This document shows, piece by piece, positions 1 through 8,736 of a stretch of 64,000 bases of DNA (position 1 is the stretch's first letter; each line of letters begins with the position of its first letter). The stretch covers positions 372,001 to 436,000 of the forward strand of contig NZ_WLZW01000001.1 in the NCBI RefSeq assembly GCF_009707665.1, read 5' to 3'. This DNA comes from Planomicrobium sp. YIM 101495 (GTDB taxonomy: Bacteria; Bacillota; Bacilli; Bacillales_A; Planococcaceae). A program made the translations under genes and the position numbers. The notes beneath the pieces were generated by a model. The model was not told the DNA's origin. It did not search any database and was given only the letters and a program-made list of their open reading frames with translations.

Positions 1-1
1 T

Positions 2-733
2 GTGCTCGGAGTCGATGCGCGCAATGAAGGTCCATCTCGTACAGATACGATGATCCTCGTTAGCCATAATAAAAAGACCGATGAAGTGAAGCTCACTTCA
101 TTCATGCGTGATATTTATGCAGACATTCCGGATTATCAGTCGTACAAGCTGAATACAGCATTTTACCTCGGAGGCGTCGACTTGTTAGCGGATACGCTCC
201 GTCATATGTTCGGCGTGAAGATCCATCATTATGCAATGGTTGATTTCCAGAACTTCGAGCAGATCGTCGATATTGCAGCGCCGAATGGTGTGGAAATTGA
301 TGTCGAGAAGGCTATGTCCGAGAAAATCGGCGTATCGCTTGAGCCAGGTGTTCAAGACTTGAACGGGAAAGAATTGCTCGGCTATGCGCGGTTCCGTGCG
401 GACAATGAAGGAGACTTTGGCCGTGTGCGCCGTCAGCAACAAGTAATCACCGCTATGAAAGATGAACTGATTTCCGTTTCGGCGATTCCAAAATTGCCGA
501 AACTCGCAGGAGCGGTGCAAGGCTATATGGAAACGGATATGAAGATGGGCGAGCAAGTGAAGCTCGCAGCGGAAGTTGCATTGTTCGGCGGCGGAGAGTT
601 CGAGCGGATGACGGTGCCGATCGAGGATGGCTACAATTATGCCACTTATCCGCAAGCAGGCTCTGTTCTCGAAATCGATCTCGAAGCGAATCGAAATGCT
701 TTGGAAGAATTTTTGGGACAGGAACTCGATTGA
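2..733 (+). CDS. LytR-CpsA-Psr (LCP) family protein, 5'-truncated
   Basis: LCP enzymes are membrane-anchored phosphotransferases outside the membrane that attach teichoic acids or other anionic polymers from lipid carriers to peptidoglycan. What remains is the catalytic core. The frame opens at the window edge with a LGVDAR block, then SRTDTM and SFMRDIY, an arginine-bearing stretch that binds the polyprenyl phosphate in this family, and GYARFRADNEGDFGRVRRQQ, the family's second signature. About 240 codons are present against roughly 300-330 in full-length members, so the cytoplasmic tail and single membrane helix lie upstream. The GTG at base 2 is probably internal, not the true start. The stop is TGA at 731-733, 37 bp before the next gene on the same strand. 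The family is certain; the exact TagT/U/V-type paralogue is not. Confidence 0.93.
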   Translation: MLGVDARNEGPSRTDTMILVSHNKKTDEVKLTSFMRDIYADIPDYQSYKLNTAFYLGGVDLLADTLRHMFGVKIHHYAMVDFQNFEQIVDIAAPNGVEIDVEKAMSEKIGVSLEPGVQDLNGKELLGYARFRADNEGDFGRVRRQQQVITAMKDELISVSAIPKLPKLAGAVQGYMETDMKMGEQVKLAAEVALFGGGEFERMTVPIEDGYNYATYPQAGSVLEIDLEANRNALEEFLGQELD

Positions 734-770
734 CTGAATAGTTCGTGATAGAATATTTACAAGGAAGCTG

Positions 771-1982
771 TTGAAAGTAGGGAAGAACGTGGAGCCGGAA
801 AAAGAGAAGACATCATTTTTTTCAACAAATTTCATCCGCTTTTTAGGTGGACAAAACCTTTTGTTTTCACTGTTAGCATTGCTGTTGCTTGGCTCGGTCA
901 TTTTCATTTATGACCAAGTTTCATTTATTTTCGAGCCCTTGAGTGTCTTCATGAAGACGGTTGTTCTTCCAGTCGTTCTTGCGCTGATCCTGTTTTATTT
1001 GCTGCGGCCGGTGCTGCGGTTGCTGGAAAATTTCAAGATTCCACGGATTTGGGGCATCTTGATCATTTTCCTTGGCGTCAGCGGGCTCATCACATTGCTG
1101 ATCGTGCTCGTCTTCCCATTTTTGAGGGATCAATTCCAGAATCTGATCCAGGAATTTCCGGATTATTTCATGCAATTGATTACAAACATTGATACATTTC
1201 TCAGAGAATCGTTCATTGGAGAGTATTATGTGGGATCCAGTTTTAATGTCAATCAACTGATTGAAACCTTGCCGGAAAATCTCGGCCAGACGATCCAAAA
1301 CACGGCGACGAGCTTGATCACTGGCATAACCGGATTTATCTCGACCGTGACAGGGGTAGTTTTATCAGTAGTCATTGTGCCGTTTATCTTGTTTTACTTA
1401 TTAAAGGATGGCGACAAATTGCCGGCGTATTTCATCAAGTTGCTGCCACCGCGTTTCCGTAATGATACGCGTGAAGTTCTTCATGAAGCGGATCGCCAGC
1501 TCGGTGCTTATATTCAAGGTCAGCTGATTGTCGCATTCTGTATCGGGGTCATGATCTACATCGGATTCCTGATCATCGGCATGAAGTACGCCCTGCTGCT
1601 TGGTGTTCTAGCAATGGTGACGAGTGTGGTTCCATATCTCGGGCCAGCGATCGCCATTACGCCTGCAGTCATCATCGCAATCGTCACTTCACCGTTCATG
1701 ATCGTCAAACTGGCGATTGTGTGGACGGTCGTGCAACTTGTGGAAGGGAACTTGATTTCCCCGCAAGTGATGGGGAAAACAATGTATATCCATCCGGTGA
1801 CGATCATCTTCGTGTTGTTGACGGCGGGTTCGCTGTTCGGTATTGCAGGGGTCATCCTCGGAATCCCAATGTATGCGTTATTACGCGTGGTCGTTTCCCA
1901 CTTCTACAAGCTCTTCAAACGGCGATACAATAAACATGAAAACAATTTGGACAATCAATACGATTATACGGAACTGCATTAA
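771..1982 (+). CDS. AI-2E family transporter (PerM-like permease)
   Basis: A polytopic membrane protein of 403 residues of the AI-2E exporter/PerM superfamily. Members are proposed exporters or ion antiporters, so the substrate cannot be read from the sequence. Hydrophobic segments lie near residues 28-48, 58-80 and 90-115. They are followed by a soluble amphipathic region (about 115-190) and a second cluster of five helices from about 190 to 375, the usual architecture. The conserved PYLGP segment typical of the family is present around residue 288. The start is uncertain: TTG at 771 follows AAGGAAG closely, and an in-frame GTG at 789 follows GGGAAG; both spacings are short. The gene sits 37 bp after the LCP gene and 34 bp before the Spo0M-like gene, so all three may be co-transcribed and end at the 2431 terminator. 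Confidence 0.9.
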   Translation: MKVGKNVEPEKEKTSFFSTNFIRFLGGQNLLFSLLALLLLGSVIFIYDQVSFIFEPLSVFMKTVVLPVVLALILFYLLRPVLRLLENFKIPRIWGILIIFLGVSGLITLLIVLVFPFLRDQFQNLIQEFPDYFMQLITNIDTFLRESFIGEYYVGSSFNVNQLIETLPENLGQTIQNTATSLITGITGFISTVTGVVLSVVIVPFILFYLLKDGDKLPAYFIKLLPPRFRNDTREVLHEADRQLGAYIQGQLIVAFCIGVMIYIGFLIIGMKYALLLGVLAMVTSVVPYLGPAIAITPAVIIAIVTSPFMIVKLAIVWTVVQLVEGNLISPQVMGKTMYIHPVTIIFVLLTAGSLFGIAGVILGIPMYALLRVVVSHFYKLFKRRYNKHENNLDNQYDYTELH

Positions 1983-2016
1983 TGGTTGCACGAACTCTTA
2001 GGAAGGTGGAAGAACG

Positions 2017-2421
2017 ATGAGATTCAAAGAATTTTCATCCTCAGTAAAGATCGGTTCACTACAAGTGGAGACAATCATCGAAAGGCCAAGCCTCGAAGAA
2101 GGGGAAACATTGAACGGAACTTTATACTTGGAAGACGGGGAAGATGAAAAGGAAATCGACTGGATCGAGTTGAAAGTATTACGATTAGTCGGATTGGAAG
2201 GACAGGAACTGGAGACGGTCATCGGCAAGCAATCGCTTGAGTTTGCGGGAGCGGACAAGTCGAAGAAATCAGTGATGCACCAATTCGAGATCATTCCGGA
2301 TGAACGGTGGAGCGAAGAAAGTGAATCAGCAAGACTCGTCTTGCGCACGTCCGTCTTCTTAATGAACGGGGAACAAGCCGAGTCTGAAGACGGTTTTACT
2401 TACACAACGTACGAATCATGA
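2017..2421 (+). CDS. Short Spo0M-like (SpoOM/arrestin-fold) protein
   Basis: A 134-residue soluble acidic protein. The segment GSLQVETIIERPSLEEGE followed by LNGTLYLEDG and IDWIELKVLRL resembles the N-terminal beta-sandwich of Spo0M, the sporulation-control protein of Bacillus, where the family pattern is a V-D/E-T-xxE-xxxxxGExxxG motif. Canonical Spo0M is around 250 residues, so this is a single-domain version. The start ATG follows GGAAGGTGG with normal spacing. It is the last gene before a strong terminator and probably belongs to the LCP-permease transcription unit. Spo0M-like proteins also occur in non-sporulating bacteria, so a sporulation role is not implied. Family assignment rests on motif resemblance only. 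Confidence 0.7.
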   Translation: MRFKEFSSSVKIGSLQVETIIERPSLEEGETLNGTLYLEDGEDEKEIDWIELKVLRLVGLEGQELETVIGKQSLEFAGADKSKKSVMHQFEIIPDERWSEESESARLVLRTSVFLMNGEQAESEDGFTYTTYES

Positions 2422-2430
2422 AATAATTTG

Positions 2431-2459
2431 AACACCAACTTTAATGTTGGTGTTTTTTT
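2431..2459 (+). terminator. Rho-independent terminator
   Basis: AACACCAAC pairs with GTTGGTGTT around a short loop, followed by seven T. It closes the LCP/permease/Spo0M-like unit. Confidence 0.9.
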
Positions 2460-2460
2460 A

Positions 2461-2802
2461 TGGAGATGTATCTCCCAATTATTGATTAAGTATGTAATTA
2501 CATAAGGGATTTTAATGAAAAATCAAAAACAGTCACCAAAAAGGAGTAAATAGGAGGAGGTAACCGACGTTGAAAGGATGATAACTTAGATTCGATTGTA
2601 TATAACTGGTGTCCGTATTGATTTAACTGTTATTCGTGAATAAATACATCGATAAATACAACGGGGAATACAAAGTTATCATGGTGAAACCATGGAAATC
2701 TAACAGATAAAAATAAGTTCATTAAAATGCCAAATTACCCTGAATTCAAGTATTTATAATTGAATGAATATGCTACTATTTGTTTTGTTATTAACTATTT
2801 TT
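2461..2802 (+). other. Intergenic region, no gene recognised
   Basis: About 340 bp that is clearly more AT-rich than the flanking genes. It contains a GGAGAT-gt-ATCTCC palindrome at 2462-2475 and two purine-rich Shine-Dalgarno-like runs near 2540-2560 that lead only to frames of a few codons. These may be remnants of a lost small gene. It presumably holds the promoter of the M48 gene; no confident -35/-10 pair is called. Confidence 0.4.
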
Positions 2803-2817
2803 GAAGGGAAGAAGGGT

Positions 2818-4128
2818 ATGAACAAATCTGCAATACAATCCAACAGGGAGATGCTTTATTTCGTCCTAAGCATCATCTTCAGTGTAGTCGTCTACATTTT
2901 GGCGGCTATCTCGATCATCGGTATCGCAATTGCACTTATCATTTTCACGGTTTTACTGATGACGAATGCGCTCATGCTCGGTTCGATCCGCGGCAATGGC
3001 ATTCGCATACACGAAGGGCAGTTCCCGGATGTATACGAACGCGTGCAAAGCTTATCAAAAGAAATGGGATTGAAGAAAGTGCCGGATGTTTTCATTATCC
3101 AATCAGAAGGCGCTCTCAACGCATTTGCGACACGATTTTTTGGTCGTGATATGGTCGTTCTTTATTCAGAAGTATTCGAACTGGCACGTGAACAGGGAAA
3201 TGCGGAATTGGATTTCATCATCGCGCATGAACTGGCTCATGTGAAGCGCCGCCATGTATGGAAAAACCTGCTGATCGCTCCAGCAGGATTCGTTCCATTT
3301 TTAGCACAGGCATACAGTCGTTCATGTGAATATACATGCGACCGCCATGCAGCATATACGATCCAGGATCCTGCTGCTGCAAAACGCGCATTGACCCTGC
3401 TCGGCGTCGGGAAAGTGCTTTACAATGAAGTGAATGAAAATGCCTACCGTGAACAAATCAGATCGGAATCGAATGCTTTCATTTGGTTCAGCGAAGTCCT
3501 GTCCACGCATCCGCGTCTGCCAAAACGGATCCAGGCGATCAATGAATTTTCACATGGCGACGGAATCGTCTACCAGCCGAATCACGGGAAAGCGATTCTA
3601 GGCGCAGGATTGATCTTCGGCGGCATATTTGCAGTCTACATCGCATCCGTCGCATTGTTCGCTGGCGGCAGTTTTGTCTTTGCACAATTGATTCCAAGTT
3701 CACTTGCTTCAAGTTTTGAGGAAGATCTTTACTATGAGGATGACGTATACTTTTCGGGACAGACGGACTTAATGGTTGCTGCGAACGAAGGAAATCTGGC
3801 TGAAGTCGAAAGTCTGATCGAAGGCGGCGCCGACATCTATGCACGCGACTCGGAAGGAACAGACGCATTAATGTACTCGATTTATTCCGGAGATCTTCCC
3901 ACAATCGATTATCTGATCAGCCAAGGTGCGGATGTCAACACAGTGGACGACTACTCCACGGCAATAGGAACAGCCGTGAATCATGGTCAATACGAAGCTG
4001 CTTTATTGCTGATTGAAAATGGGGCGGACCCGAAACAGGAAGGACCCGACGGCTTAAATGCGATGGATCTCATGAGTTCAGCATCTGAAGCAGAATTCAT
4101 CGAAGCATTACAGGCGGGCGGATATTAA
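2818..4128 (+). CDS. M48-family membrane metalloprotease with C-terminal ankyrin repeats
   Basis: A 436-residue protein combining a zinc metalloprotease with ankyrin repeats. Two hydrophobic helices fill residues 12-55. The catalytic HELAH lies at about residues 137-141, with the third zinc ligand probably the glutamate of the CEYTCDRHA motif near 171, as in HtpX/M48 peptidases. Another hydrophobic segment (about 260-300) precedes an acidic linker. From about 313 to the end there are three ankyrin-type units, each with a G-N/D-L-xxV/IxxLI-xxGAD pattern. An upstream in-frame ATG at 2764 would add 18 hydrophobic residues. ATG 2818 is preferred because GAAGGG lies nine bases ahead of it. M48 enzymes degrade misfolded or specific membrane proteins; the ankyrin tail may select substrates (inference). 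The gene is monocistronic, ending at a terminator. Confidence 0.85.
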   Translation: MNKSAIQSNREMLYFVLSIIFSVVVYILAAISIIGIAIALIIFTVLLMTNALMLGSIRGNGIRIHEGQFPDVYERVQSLSKEMGLKKVPDVFIIQSEGALNAFATRFFGRDMVVLYSEVFELAREQGNAELDFIIAHELAHVKRRHVWKNLLIAPAGFVPFLAQAYSRSCEYTCDRHAAYTIQDPAAAKRALTLLGVGKVLYNEVNENAYREQIRSESNAFIWFSEVLSTHPRLPKRIQAINEFSHGDGIVYQPNHGKAILGAGLIFGGIFAVYIASVALFAGGSFVFAQLIPSSLASSFEEDLYYEDDVYFSGQTDLMVAANEGNLAEVESLIEGGADIYARDSEGTDALMYSIYSGDLPTIDYLISQGADVNTVDDYSTAIGTAVNHGQYEAALLLIENGADPKQEGPDGLNAMDLMSSASEAEFIEALQAGGY

Positions 4129-4138
4129 AAACGTTTTG

Positions 4139-4170
4139 GTGCCAGACACTTTTGTGTCTGGCACTTTTTT
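4139..4170 (+). terminator. Terminator made from a GTGCCAGACAC hairpin
   Basis: GTGCCAGACAC (4139-4149), loop TTTT, GTGTCTGGCAC (4154-4164), then six T. It terminates the M48 gene and faces the 3' end of the channel gene. The same stem recurs at 5261-5292. Confidence 0.9.
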
Positions 4171-4178
4171 AACTCTCT

Positions 4179-5204
4179 TTATTGACTCAGACAATTATTT
4201 GGTTTGCTATATTCACCGCCTGGCCATTGCCGTTCGTTTTCGCGTACAGCACCGAGTAGGCTTTTTCTTCTGTTTTCGAGAGCATTGAAACTTTCGAGAA
4301 TTTGCGCAGTTGGCAGGACTGGCAAGCCTTGTTCACGCAGTTCTGCGAGATCAGGCAATGGAGGTGCTTCATCCGCTGGACTCGTATAAGCGTTTTTCTG
4401 GATGTTCAAATAGCTTTCGACGCTGGAGCGGGCTGATTTTAATAGCAGTTTATTTGGGCGGTACTCTTTCTGGATGCCGAACGAGAGCATAGTGAGTGTT
4501 TCGTCGAGGATGGCAATCGATAGCGGCAATGATTCCTGGTCTTGGTCGGAGAAGTAGAAGTGCAGTACCGGGTAGGCATTATGCTGCGCTGTAATGATAT
4601 TCAACTGTGACGAGAACGAGTTCAGCAATAAGTCCACATCATGAAAATCGTTGCCGTTCCAAGCGTTTCTTACCAACTCTGAAGGTGATGTGGCCAGGCC
4701 GCTGATGCTCTTGGCCAGTGCGCGTTTTTGTGTCAACGCACCGAGGACAGACAGCACGTATGTGACTCCGATAGTAATGAAAATCAGCCCGCTTGCTGCA
4801 GCAGTGACGGAGAGGAACTGCCAGATCCCTTCTTTCGGACTGTAATCACCATTTCCCAGCGTAAACAACAAATAACCCGTATAATAAATCCTTTCTGACC
4901 AGCTGATCGGCTCATTGTCAGCCGTATCGGCGAAAGCGGTCATATCAGATGCAAAGATAAGCAGCCAGCCAGTCCACATCGAGAGAATCCAAAATAACAG
5001 CGTGCCGACTATAATGACCGGTCCGGCAAGACTCATGATCTCTTTGCGCCCGCGGCTAAGAACTCTTACGGTTTTCCATAAACCGTTTGTCAGTCGACTC
5101 GTTACAAAACCGCCGCTCCCGTTCGGCCAAAGAGTCGTCCAGATGAAATCGATAATGCCGCCACATAAAATAGTTATTCCTAGAACTAGAAAAACAACGG
5201 ACAT
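4179..5204 (-). CDS. Two-helix ion channel family protein with unusual TLGNGD filter
   Basis: A 341-residue membrane protein. Helices lie at residues 3-24, 60-86 and about 125-150. Between the last two, residues 115-120 read TLGNGD, followed by YSP, in the position of the potassium-channel selectivity filter (usually TVGYGD or TIGFGD). The C-terminal 190 residues are soluble and mostly helical, without a recognisable RCK/TrkA-N domain. The start was set at ATG 5204 because an excellent GGGAGGTG site lies seven to nine bases upstream; an ATG ten codons earlier lacks one. The asparagine in place of Tyr/Phe makes strict potassium selectivity doubtful. The gene stands alone, bracketed by two copies of the same hairpin repeat. 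Confidence 0.75.
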   Translation of the reverse strand: MSVVFLVLGITILCGGIIDFIWTTLWPNGSGGFVTSRLTNGLWKTVRVLSRGRKEIMSLAGPVIIVGTLLFWILSMWTGWLLIFASDMTAFADTADNEPISWSERIYYTGYLLFTLGNGDYSPKEGIWQFLSVTAAASGLIFITIGVTYVLSVLGALTQKRALAKSISGLATSPSELVRNAWNGNDFHDVDLLLNSFSSQLNIITAQHNAYPVLHFYFSDQDQESLPLSIAILDETLTMLSFGIQKEYRPNKLLLKSARSSVESYLNIQKNAYTSPADEAPPLPDLAELREQGLPVLPTAQILESFNALENRRKSLLGAVRENERQWPGGEYSKPNNCLSQ

Positions 5205-5260
5205 GAATACGCACCTCCCGTTTCTTTCGTTCAATGATAGAGGAAATGGGCTATTAGAAC

Positions 5261-5292
5261 AAGGTGCCAGACACTCAGGTGTCTGGCACCTT
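5261..5292. repeat. Second copy of the GTGCCAGACAC hairpin
   Basis: A perfect 14-bp inverted repeat, AAGGTGCCAGACAC and its complement, with loop TCAG. It lies between the divergent channel and dus genes, has no T-run on either side, and therefore is not an intrinsic terminator here. Confidence 0.85.
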
Positions 5293-5409
5293 TCCAGATC
5301 GGCGAGACTCGTGTAAACTGGATAAGGCTAAATTAGATTAAAGATGATTGAAAGAGCTTTGGATGGGGATTACGATTTCCGTCCCGCAAGGAAAGGGTTG
5401 TACGTTAAA

Positions 5410-6366
5410 ATGGAAGAGAATTTTTGGCGTGATTTGCCGCGGCCGTTTTTTGTATTGGCGCCGATGGACGATGTCACGAATGTGGTTTTCCGGAAAGTGG
5501 TGGCGAAAGCGGCCCGTCCGGATGTGTTTTTCACGGAGTTTACGAATACCGAAAGTTATTGCAACCCGGATGCTGTTTTCGATGTCCGCGGCCGTTTGAC
5601 GTATGCGGAAGATGAGCAGCCGATTGTTGCACATATATGGGGCAATAAACCCGAGCAGTTCCGGGAAATGAGTCTCGGCATGGCGAAGGAAGGGTTCAAA
5701 GGCATCGACATCAACATGGGATGTCCAGTGCCGAACGTCGCGACGAAAGGGAAAGGGAGCGGCTTGATTCGCTTTCCTGACAATGCGGCAGAAGTGATCC
5801 AAGCAGCAAAAGCTGGCGGATTGCCGATCAGCGTGAAGACACGCCTCGGCTATACGAACGTTTCGGAGTGGCGTGACTGGCTCACACATATTTTAAAGCA
5901 AGATATCGCCAACTTGACGATCCACTTGCGGACGAAGAAGGAAATGAGCGCAGCCCCAGCGCACTGGGAATTGATTCCGGAGATCAAGGCACTGCGCGAT
6001 GAACTTGCGCCGGAAACGTTAATTACAATTAACGGAGATATACCGGATTATCAAACCGGTGTGGAACTGGCCGAGAAATACGGCATCGATGGTGTCATGA
6101 TCGGGCGGGGGATCTTTGCAGATCCATTCGCTTTCGAAAAAGAGCCACGTGAGCACAGTGCTGACGAAATGATCGACCTGTTGAAGCTTCATTTGGATCT
6201 GCATGACCAATACTCGACGGAAGAAGAGCCACTGCGCTTCAAACCGTTGCGCCGCTTCTTCAAGATTTATGTCAACGGCATGCCGAATGCAGAAAGTTTG
6301 AAAATGCGCTTGCTGCAAACCGAATCGACGGATGAAGTCCGTGCATTACTAAAAGAATATGAATGA
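5410..6366 (+). CDS. dus: tRNA-dihydrouridine synthase
   Basis: A flavin-dependent enzyme that reduces uridine to dihydrouridine in the D-loop of tRNAs. The TIM barrel begins with [16 protein letters not shown] (FMN-binding N-terminal motif). NMGCPVPN carries the catalytic cysteine acid, followed by KGKGSGL. VKTRLGY, the LTIHLRT strand and ITINGD...GVMIGRG (phosphate-binding loop) follow. Length from ATG 5410 is 318 residues, normal for the family. An upstream ATG at 5344 is in frame, but the downstream start has AAGGAAAGGG ten bases ahead and gives the conserved [13 protein letters not shown] opening. The protein is cytoplasmic. The gene is monocistronic, with a terminator at 6373. Assignment to a DusA/B/C class is not attempted. 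Confidence 0.93.
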   Translation: MEENFWRDLPRPFFVLAPMDDVTNVVFRKVVAKAARPDVFFTEFTNTESYCNPDAVFDVRGRLTYAEDEQPIVAHIWGNKPEQFREMSLGMAKEGFKGIDINMGCPVPNVATKGKGSGLIRFPDNAAEVIQAAKAGGLPISVKTRLGYTNVSEWRDWLTHILKQDIANLTIHLRTKKEMSAAPAHWELIPEIKALRDELAPETLITINGDIPDYQTGVELAEKYGIDGVMIGRGIFADPFAFEKEPREHSADEMIDLLKLHLDLHDQYSTEEEPLRFKPLRRFFKIYVNGMPNAESLKMRLLQTESTDEVRALLKEYE

Positions 6367-6372
6367 TGAAAT

Positions 6373-6410
6373 CACATGGATCTTGGCAGCTTAAGGTCCA
6401 TGTGTTTTTT
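6373..6410 (+). terminator. Terminator after dus
   Basis: CACATGGA pairs with TCCATGTG around a 16-base loop and is followed by six T. Confidence 0.85.
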
Positions 6411-6528
6411 CACTTCTCAGCCCTCCGACCTAGAGAGCTATGCCCCCGCGCCTGATGTAGGAACTTCTGGCATCTTCTATAGTTAAATCACTAGAAAGTT
6501 GCTTAGAACGTTCAGAGGAGTTGAGGGA

Positions 6529-7119
6529 ATGGAAGTCTATTTAGTGTTTACAGACACGAAAACGGTGCTGTCACGGCTGATCAAGAGCTACACTGGCCAA
6601 CAGTTTAGCCACGTGTCGATTGCGTTTGATCGTGAGCTGCAGGAAATGTATAGTTTCGGCCGGAAGGATGTCAGAAATGCGTTCATCGGTGGATTCGTCA
6701 AAGAAGATGCAAGCAGTCCCTTTTTCCAACGAGCGAATTGTGCCGTCTACCGTTTGCCCGTTTCGCGAAATGCTTTTGCGCGCATGCGTGAGACGATCCA
6801 CAACATGGAAGCACGCGAGGAGCATTTGAAATACAATATAAGCGGGCTGTTCGGGATCTTGCTGAACCGCTCATTCGAACGGGAAGATGCTTATTTCTGT
6901 TCGCATTTTGTCGGAGAAATATTGCAGGACGGTGGATTTTATATTTCAAATAAACCGATTCACCTGACCATGCCGCGAGATCTGTTCGTTCTGCCGCAAT
7001 TGGAGTTCGCTTATAGCGGTCGTCTGTCGAACTACCAGTACTTAAAAAAGGAAACAAGTTTCGATGGAAATTCTACTACAATGAACTTTCTATATGAACA
7101 TCGACAAAGAACCTTCTGA
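6529..7119 (+). CDS. NlpC/P60-like (YiiX-type) permuted papain-fold protein
   Basis: A 196-residue protein without signal peptide. The N-terminal VYLVFTDTKTVLSRLIKSYTGQQFSHVSIAFD carries a conserved histidine in an FSHVSI strand. The later YFCSHFVGEIL carries the cysteine. This H-then-C order is that of circularly permuted NlpC/P60 proteins (YiiX/YebB-like), which are thiol hydrolases or acyl-group carriers of mostly unknown substrate. The ATG at 6529 was chosen because AGAGGAG lies eight bases ahead; an ATG ten codons earlier has no ribosome binding site. It is transcribed alone and ends inside its own terminator hairpin. Catalysis is an inference from the two residues; the biological target is unknown. 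Confidence 0.7.
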   Translation: MEVYLVFTDTKTVLSRLIKSYTGQQFSHVSIAFDRELQEMYSFGRKDVRNAFIGGFVKEDASSPFFQRANCAVYRLPVSRNAFARMRETIHNMEAREEHLKYNISGLFGILLNRSFEREDAYFCSHFVGEILQDGGFYISNKPIHLTMPRDLFVLPQLEFAYSGRLSNYQYLKKETSFDGNSTTMNFLYEHRQRTF

Positions 7120-7139
7120 AAAAAATTAGGAGGTTTTTT
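7110..7139 (+). terminator. Terminator overlapping the 3' end of the papain-fold gene
   Basis: AACCTTCT pairs with AGGAGGTT (one G-U) and is followed by a T-rich run. The 5' arm lies within the last codons. Confidence 0.75.
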
Positions 7140-7285
7140 ATTTCCGGAAATTATTTGATTATTTGAAATAGTAGTTGCGAACATGTGTTCTATTTGTTAT
7201 GATGATTCCAATGAGAGAGGAACAGCGAACGACAGTCATCGGGCACGGGTTCGGATAGGACTCGAAAATGAGCAGGAGGGGAACC

Positions 7286-7951
7286 ATGTTTCAGACAGGA
7301 AAGGAACTAGAGGGTATTTTTCACACGGAGGGTGCATTTTATTTTCTTGAGACAGCGGGAAGGAATCAATTTTGCAGAAGCCTTGCAGCAGTTCGTCGGA
7401 TCGGGATAGATTCGGAAACGGTTGATGCGTTATTAGTCTTGCAGAATCCAGGGAAGAGTATGCCAATCGATGTGCACATCGCGCCGTTAGTAATAGACTG
7501 GACTGAAGAAATACCTCTCGTTCCGGCGAAGCCCGATCCGACCATTCATCAAGTGATGCGGTTAATGGAGCGGCGTCAGTGGAACTTCGTACAGATCATC
7601 AATTTGACCGACTTACGCTGTGCGGAATTCGCGGATTACAAAGAACGGGTGGAGTTCATGAATCGGAACTTTGACGATCGCCATCGAATCTTTTCGGATT
7701 CCCGTCAACATGAGTTGGCGTGGTATGTCGAAAATGCTGAAATGGTCATCGTCGGATGGGGCACGAAACCTTACAATTTGGAAGTGGCGCATGATGCATA
7801 CATGACATTGAATGGGATTCGTCCAGTAGAGGGACTTCGTGCCGGGATTCAGCCGTTGTATTATCACCCATATCCAATACTTCAGAAAAAATGTATCAAG
7901 TGGCTGGACGATATGGACAAACTTCTCGAGCGACGAGTTCTTATTAGCTGA
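7286..7951 (+). CDS. DUF1643-like conserved protein
   Basis: A 221-residue soluble protein. The pattern VDALLVLQNPGKS, then PDPTIHQVMRLMERRQW, VQIINLTDLRC and later VIVGWG follows that of DUF1643, whose members read LMLNPSxAD...DPTxxR...VVNLFALR...V.AWG. The function of that family is unknown. The ATG at 7286 was chosen over 7268 because AGGAGGGG stands just before it. It is preceded by its own non-coding region after a terminator and followed by a convergent small membrane gene. The conserved asparagines and aspartate suggest an enzyme, but no reaction can be named. Confidence 0.65.
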   Translation: MFQTGKELEGIFHTEGAFYFLETAGRNQFCRSLAAVRRIGIDSETVDALLVLQNPGKSMPIDVHIAPLVIDWTEEIPLVPAKPDPTIHQVMRLMERRQWNFVQIINLTDLRCAEFADYKERVEFMNRNFDDRHRIFSDSRQHELAWYVENAEMVIVGWGTKPYNLEVAHDAYMTLNGIRPVEGLRAGIQPLYYHPYPILQKKCIKWLDDMDKLLERRVLIS

Positions 7952-7981
7952 AGTCTGACTGAAAACATCCTTGCCTACAAA

Positions 7982-8302
7982 TCAGTTTTTCTTGTACCGC
8001 TGCCCACCACGCATGTAGATCAGTCCAACGACAATGACGGCTACCATCAGGATTGATCCGATGACGAATGGCCATTCAGCGTCAATGATCGAACCAATCA
8101 TGAAGATGAACAAGCAACCCGTAATCGCCATCATCATTTTTCCCATAGCACGGCAAAGTGCCGCTTCGTCATAATTCTTTTTCTCGTCTTCAGGCATCGT
8201 ATTGTAACCGGCGATCAAGAATCCCCCTTTTCCTTGCAGCAAGTAAATGCTTAGTATAAAAAAGAGCAAAGTGATGATGAGCAATGGAATCAGTTCAGCC
8301 AA
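7982..8302 (-). CDS. DUF3784 small membrane protein
   Basis: About 106 residues with a helix at 3-22, then GKGGFLIAGYNTMPEDEKKNYDEAALCRAMGK, the characteristic DUF3784 block, then two further helices and a short basic tail. Function is unknown; such proteins are common small membrane genes in Firmicutes. The start is uncertain: GTG at 8311 is only one base from AAAGGA, whereas TTG at 8302 has ten bases and gives a better spacing. It is convergent with the DUF1643-like gene. Confidence 0.75.
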   Translation of the reverse strand: MAELIPLLIITLLFFILSIYLLQGKGGFLIAGYNTMPEDEKKNYDEAALCRAMGKMMMAITGCLFIFMIGSIIDAEWPFVIGSILMVAVIVVGLIYMRGGQRYKKN

Positions 8303-8442
8303 ACTATTCACGTCCTTTCTTCTCTATTGGACCATTCATTTACTGAATTGACAAGGGAATGCTTGTGCTTCGAGTACGTACAGCCATCCTCGATATGGTA
8401 AAGTGGAAGACAGAGAGATTAAGTTTGAAGGGGAGAAATGGT

Positions 8443-8709
8443 TTGGTTTCAGAAAAATTAGCTACCATCGGTTCAATTTTATTATTTGTCATCCTTTTGA
8501 TTCCGATTGTTGTGCCAAGTTCAGCGGCAGAAGGGGATAAATTCGACTGGCTATATAGCATCGCACTCCTATTCCCGCTCGTCATGGGTGCATGGGGAAT
8601 CTTGATGGCAAAGTATGGCCCCTCCGGGATCTTGAAGATTGCGCTCATGGTCGGCCATATCGGATTGCTTGCATTTTACGTGTATACATTCATATCTGGA
8701 TTGCTCTGA
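8443..8709 (+). CDS. Small membrane protein, three helices
   Basis: An 88-residue protein with hydrophobic segments near residues 8-24, 36-54 and 63-84. No family is recognised. The frame stays open upstream to an ATG at 8359, but TTG 8443 is the likely start because AAGGGGAG lies about nine bases ahead and the extra 28 residues would be a charged stretch before the first helix. It lies 27 bp before selO on the same strand and may be its operon partner. Confidence 0.65.
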   Translation: MVSEKLATIGSILLFVILLIPIVVPSSAAEGDKFDWLYSIALLFPLVMGAWGILMAKYGPSGILKIALMVGHIGLLAFYVYTFISGLL

Positions 8710-8736
8710 TGGTCAGATAGCAGAAAGGAAGATTCG

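Noticed and set aside
2764..2817. Upstream ATG start of the M48 gene
   Set aside because: No ribosome binding site is present and it would add a second hydrophobic stretch not expected before the first helix; ATG 2818 has a good site.
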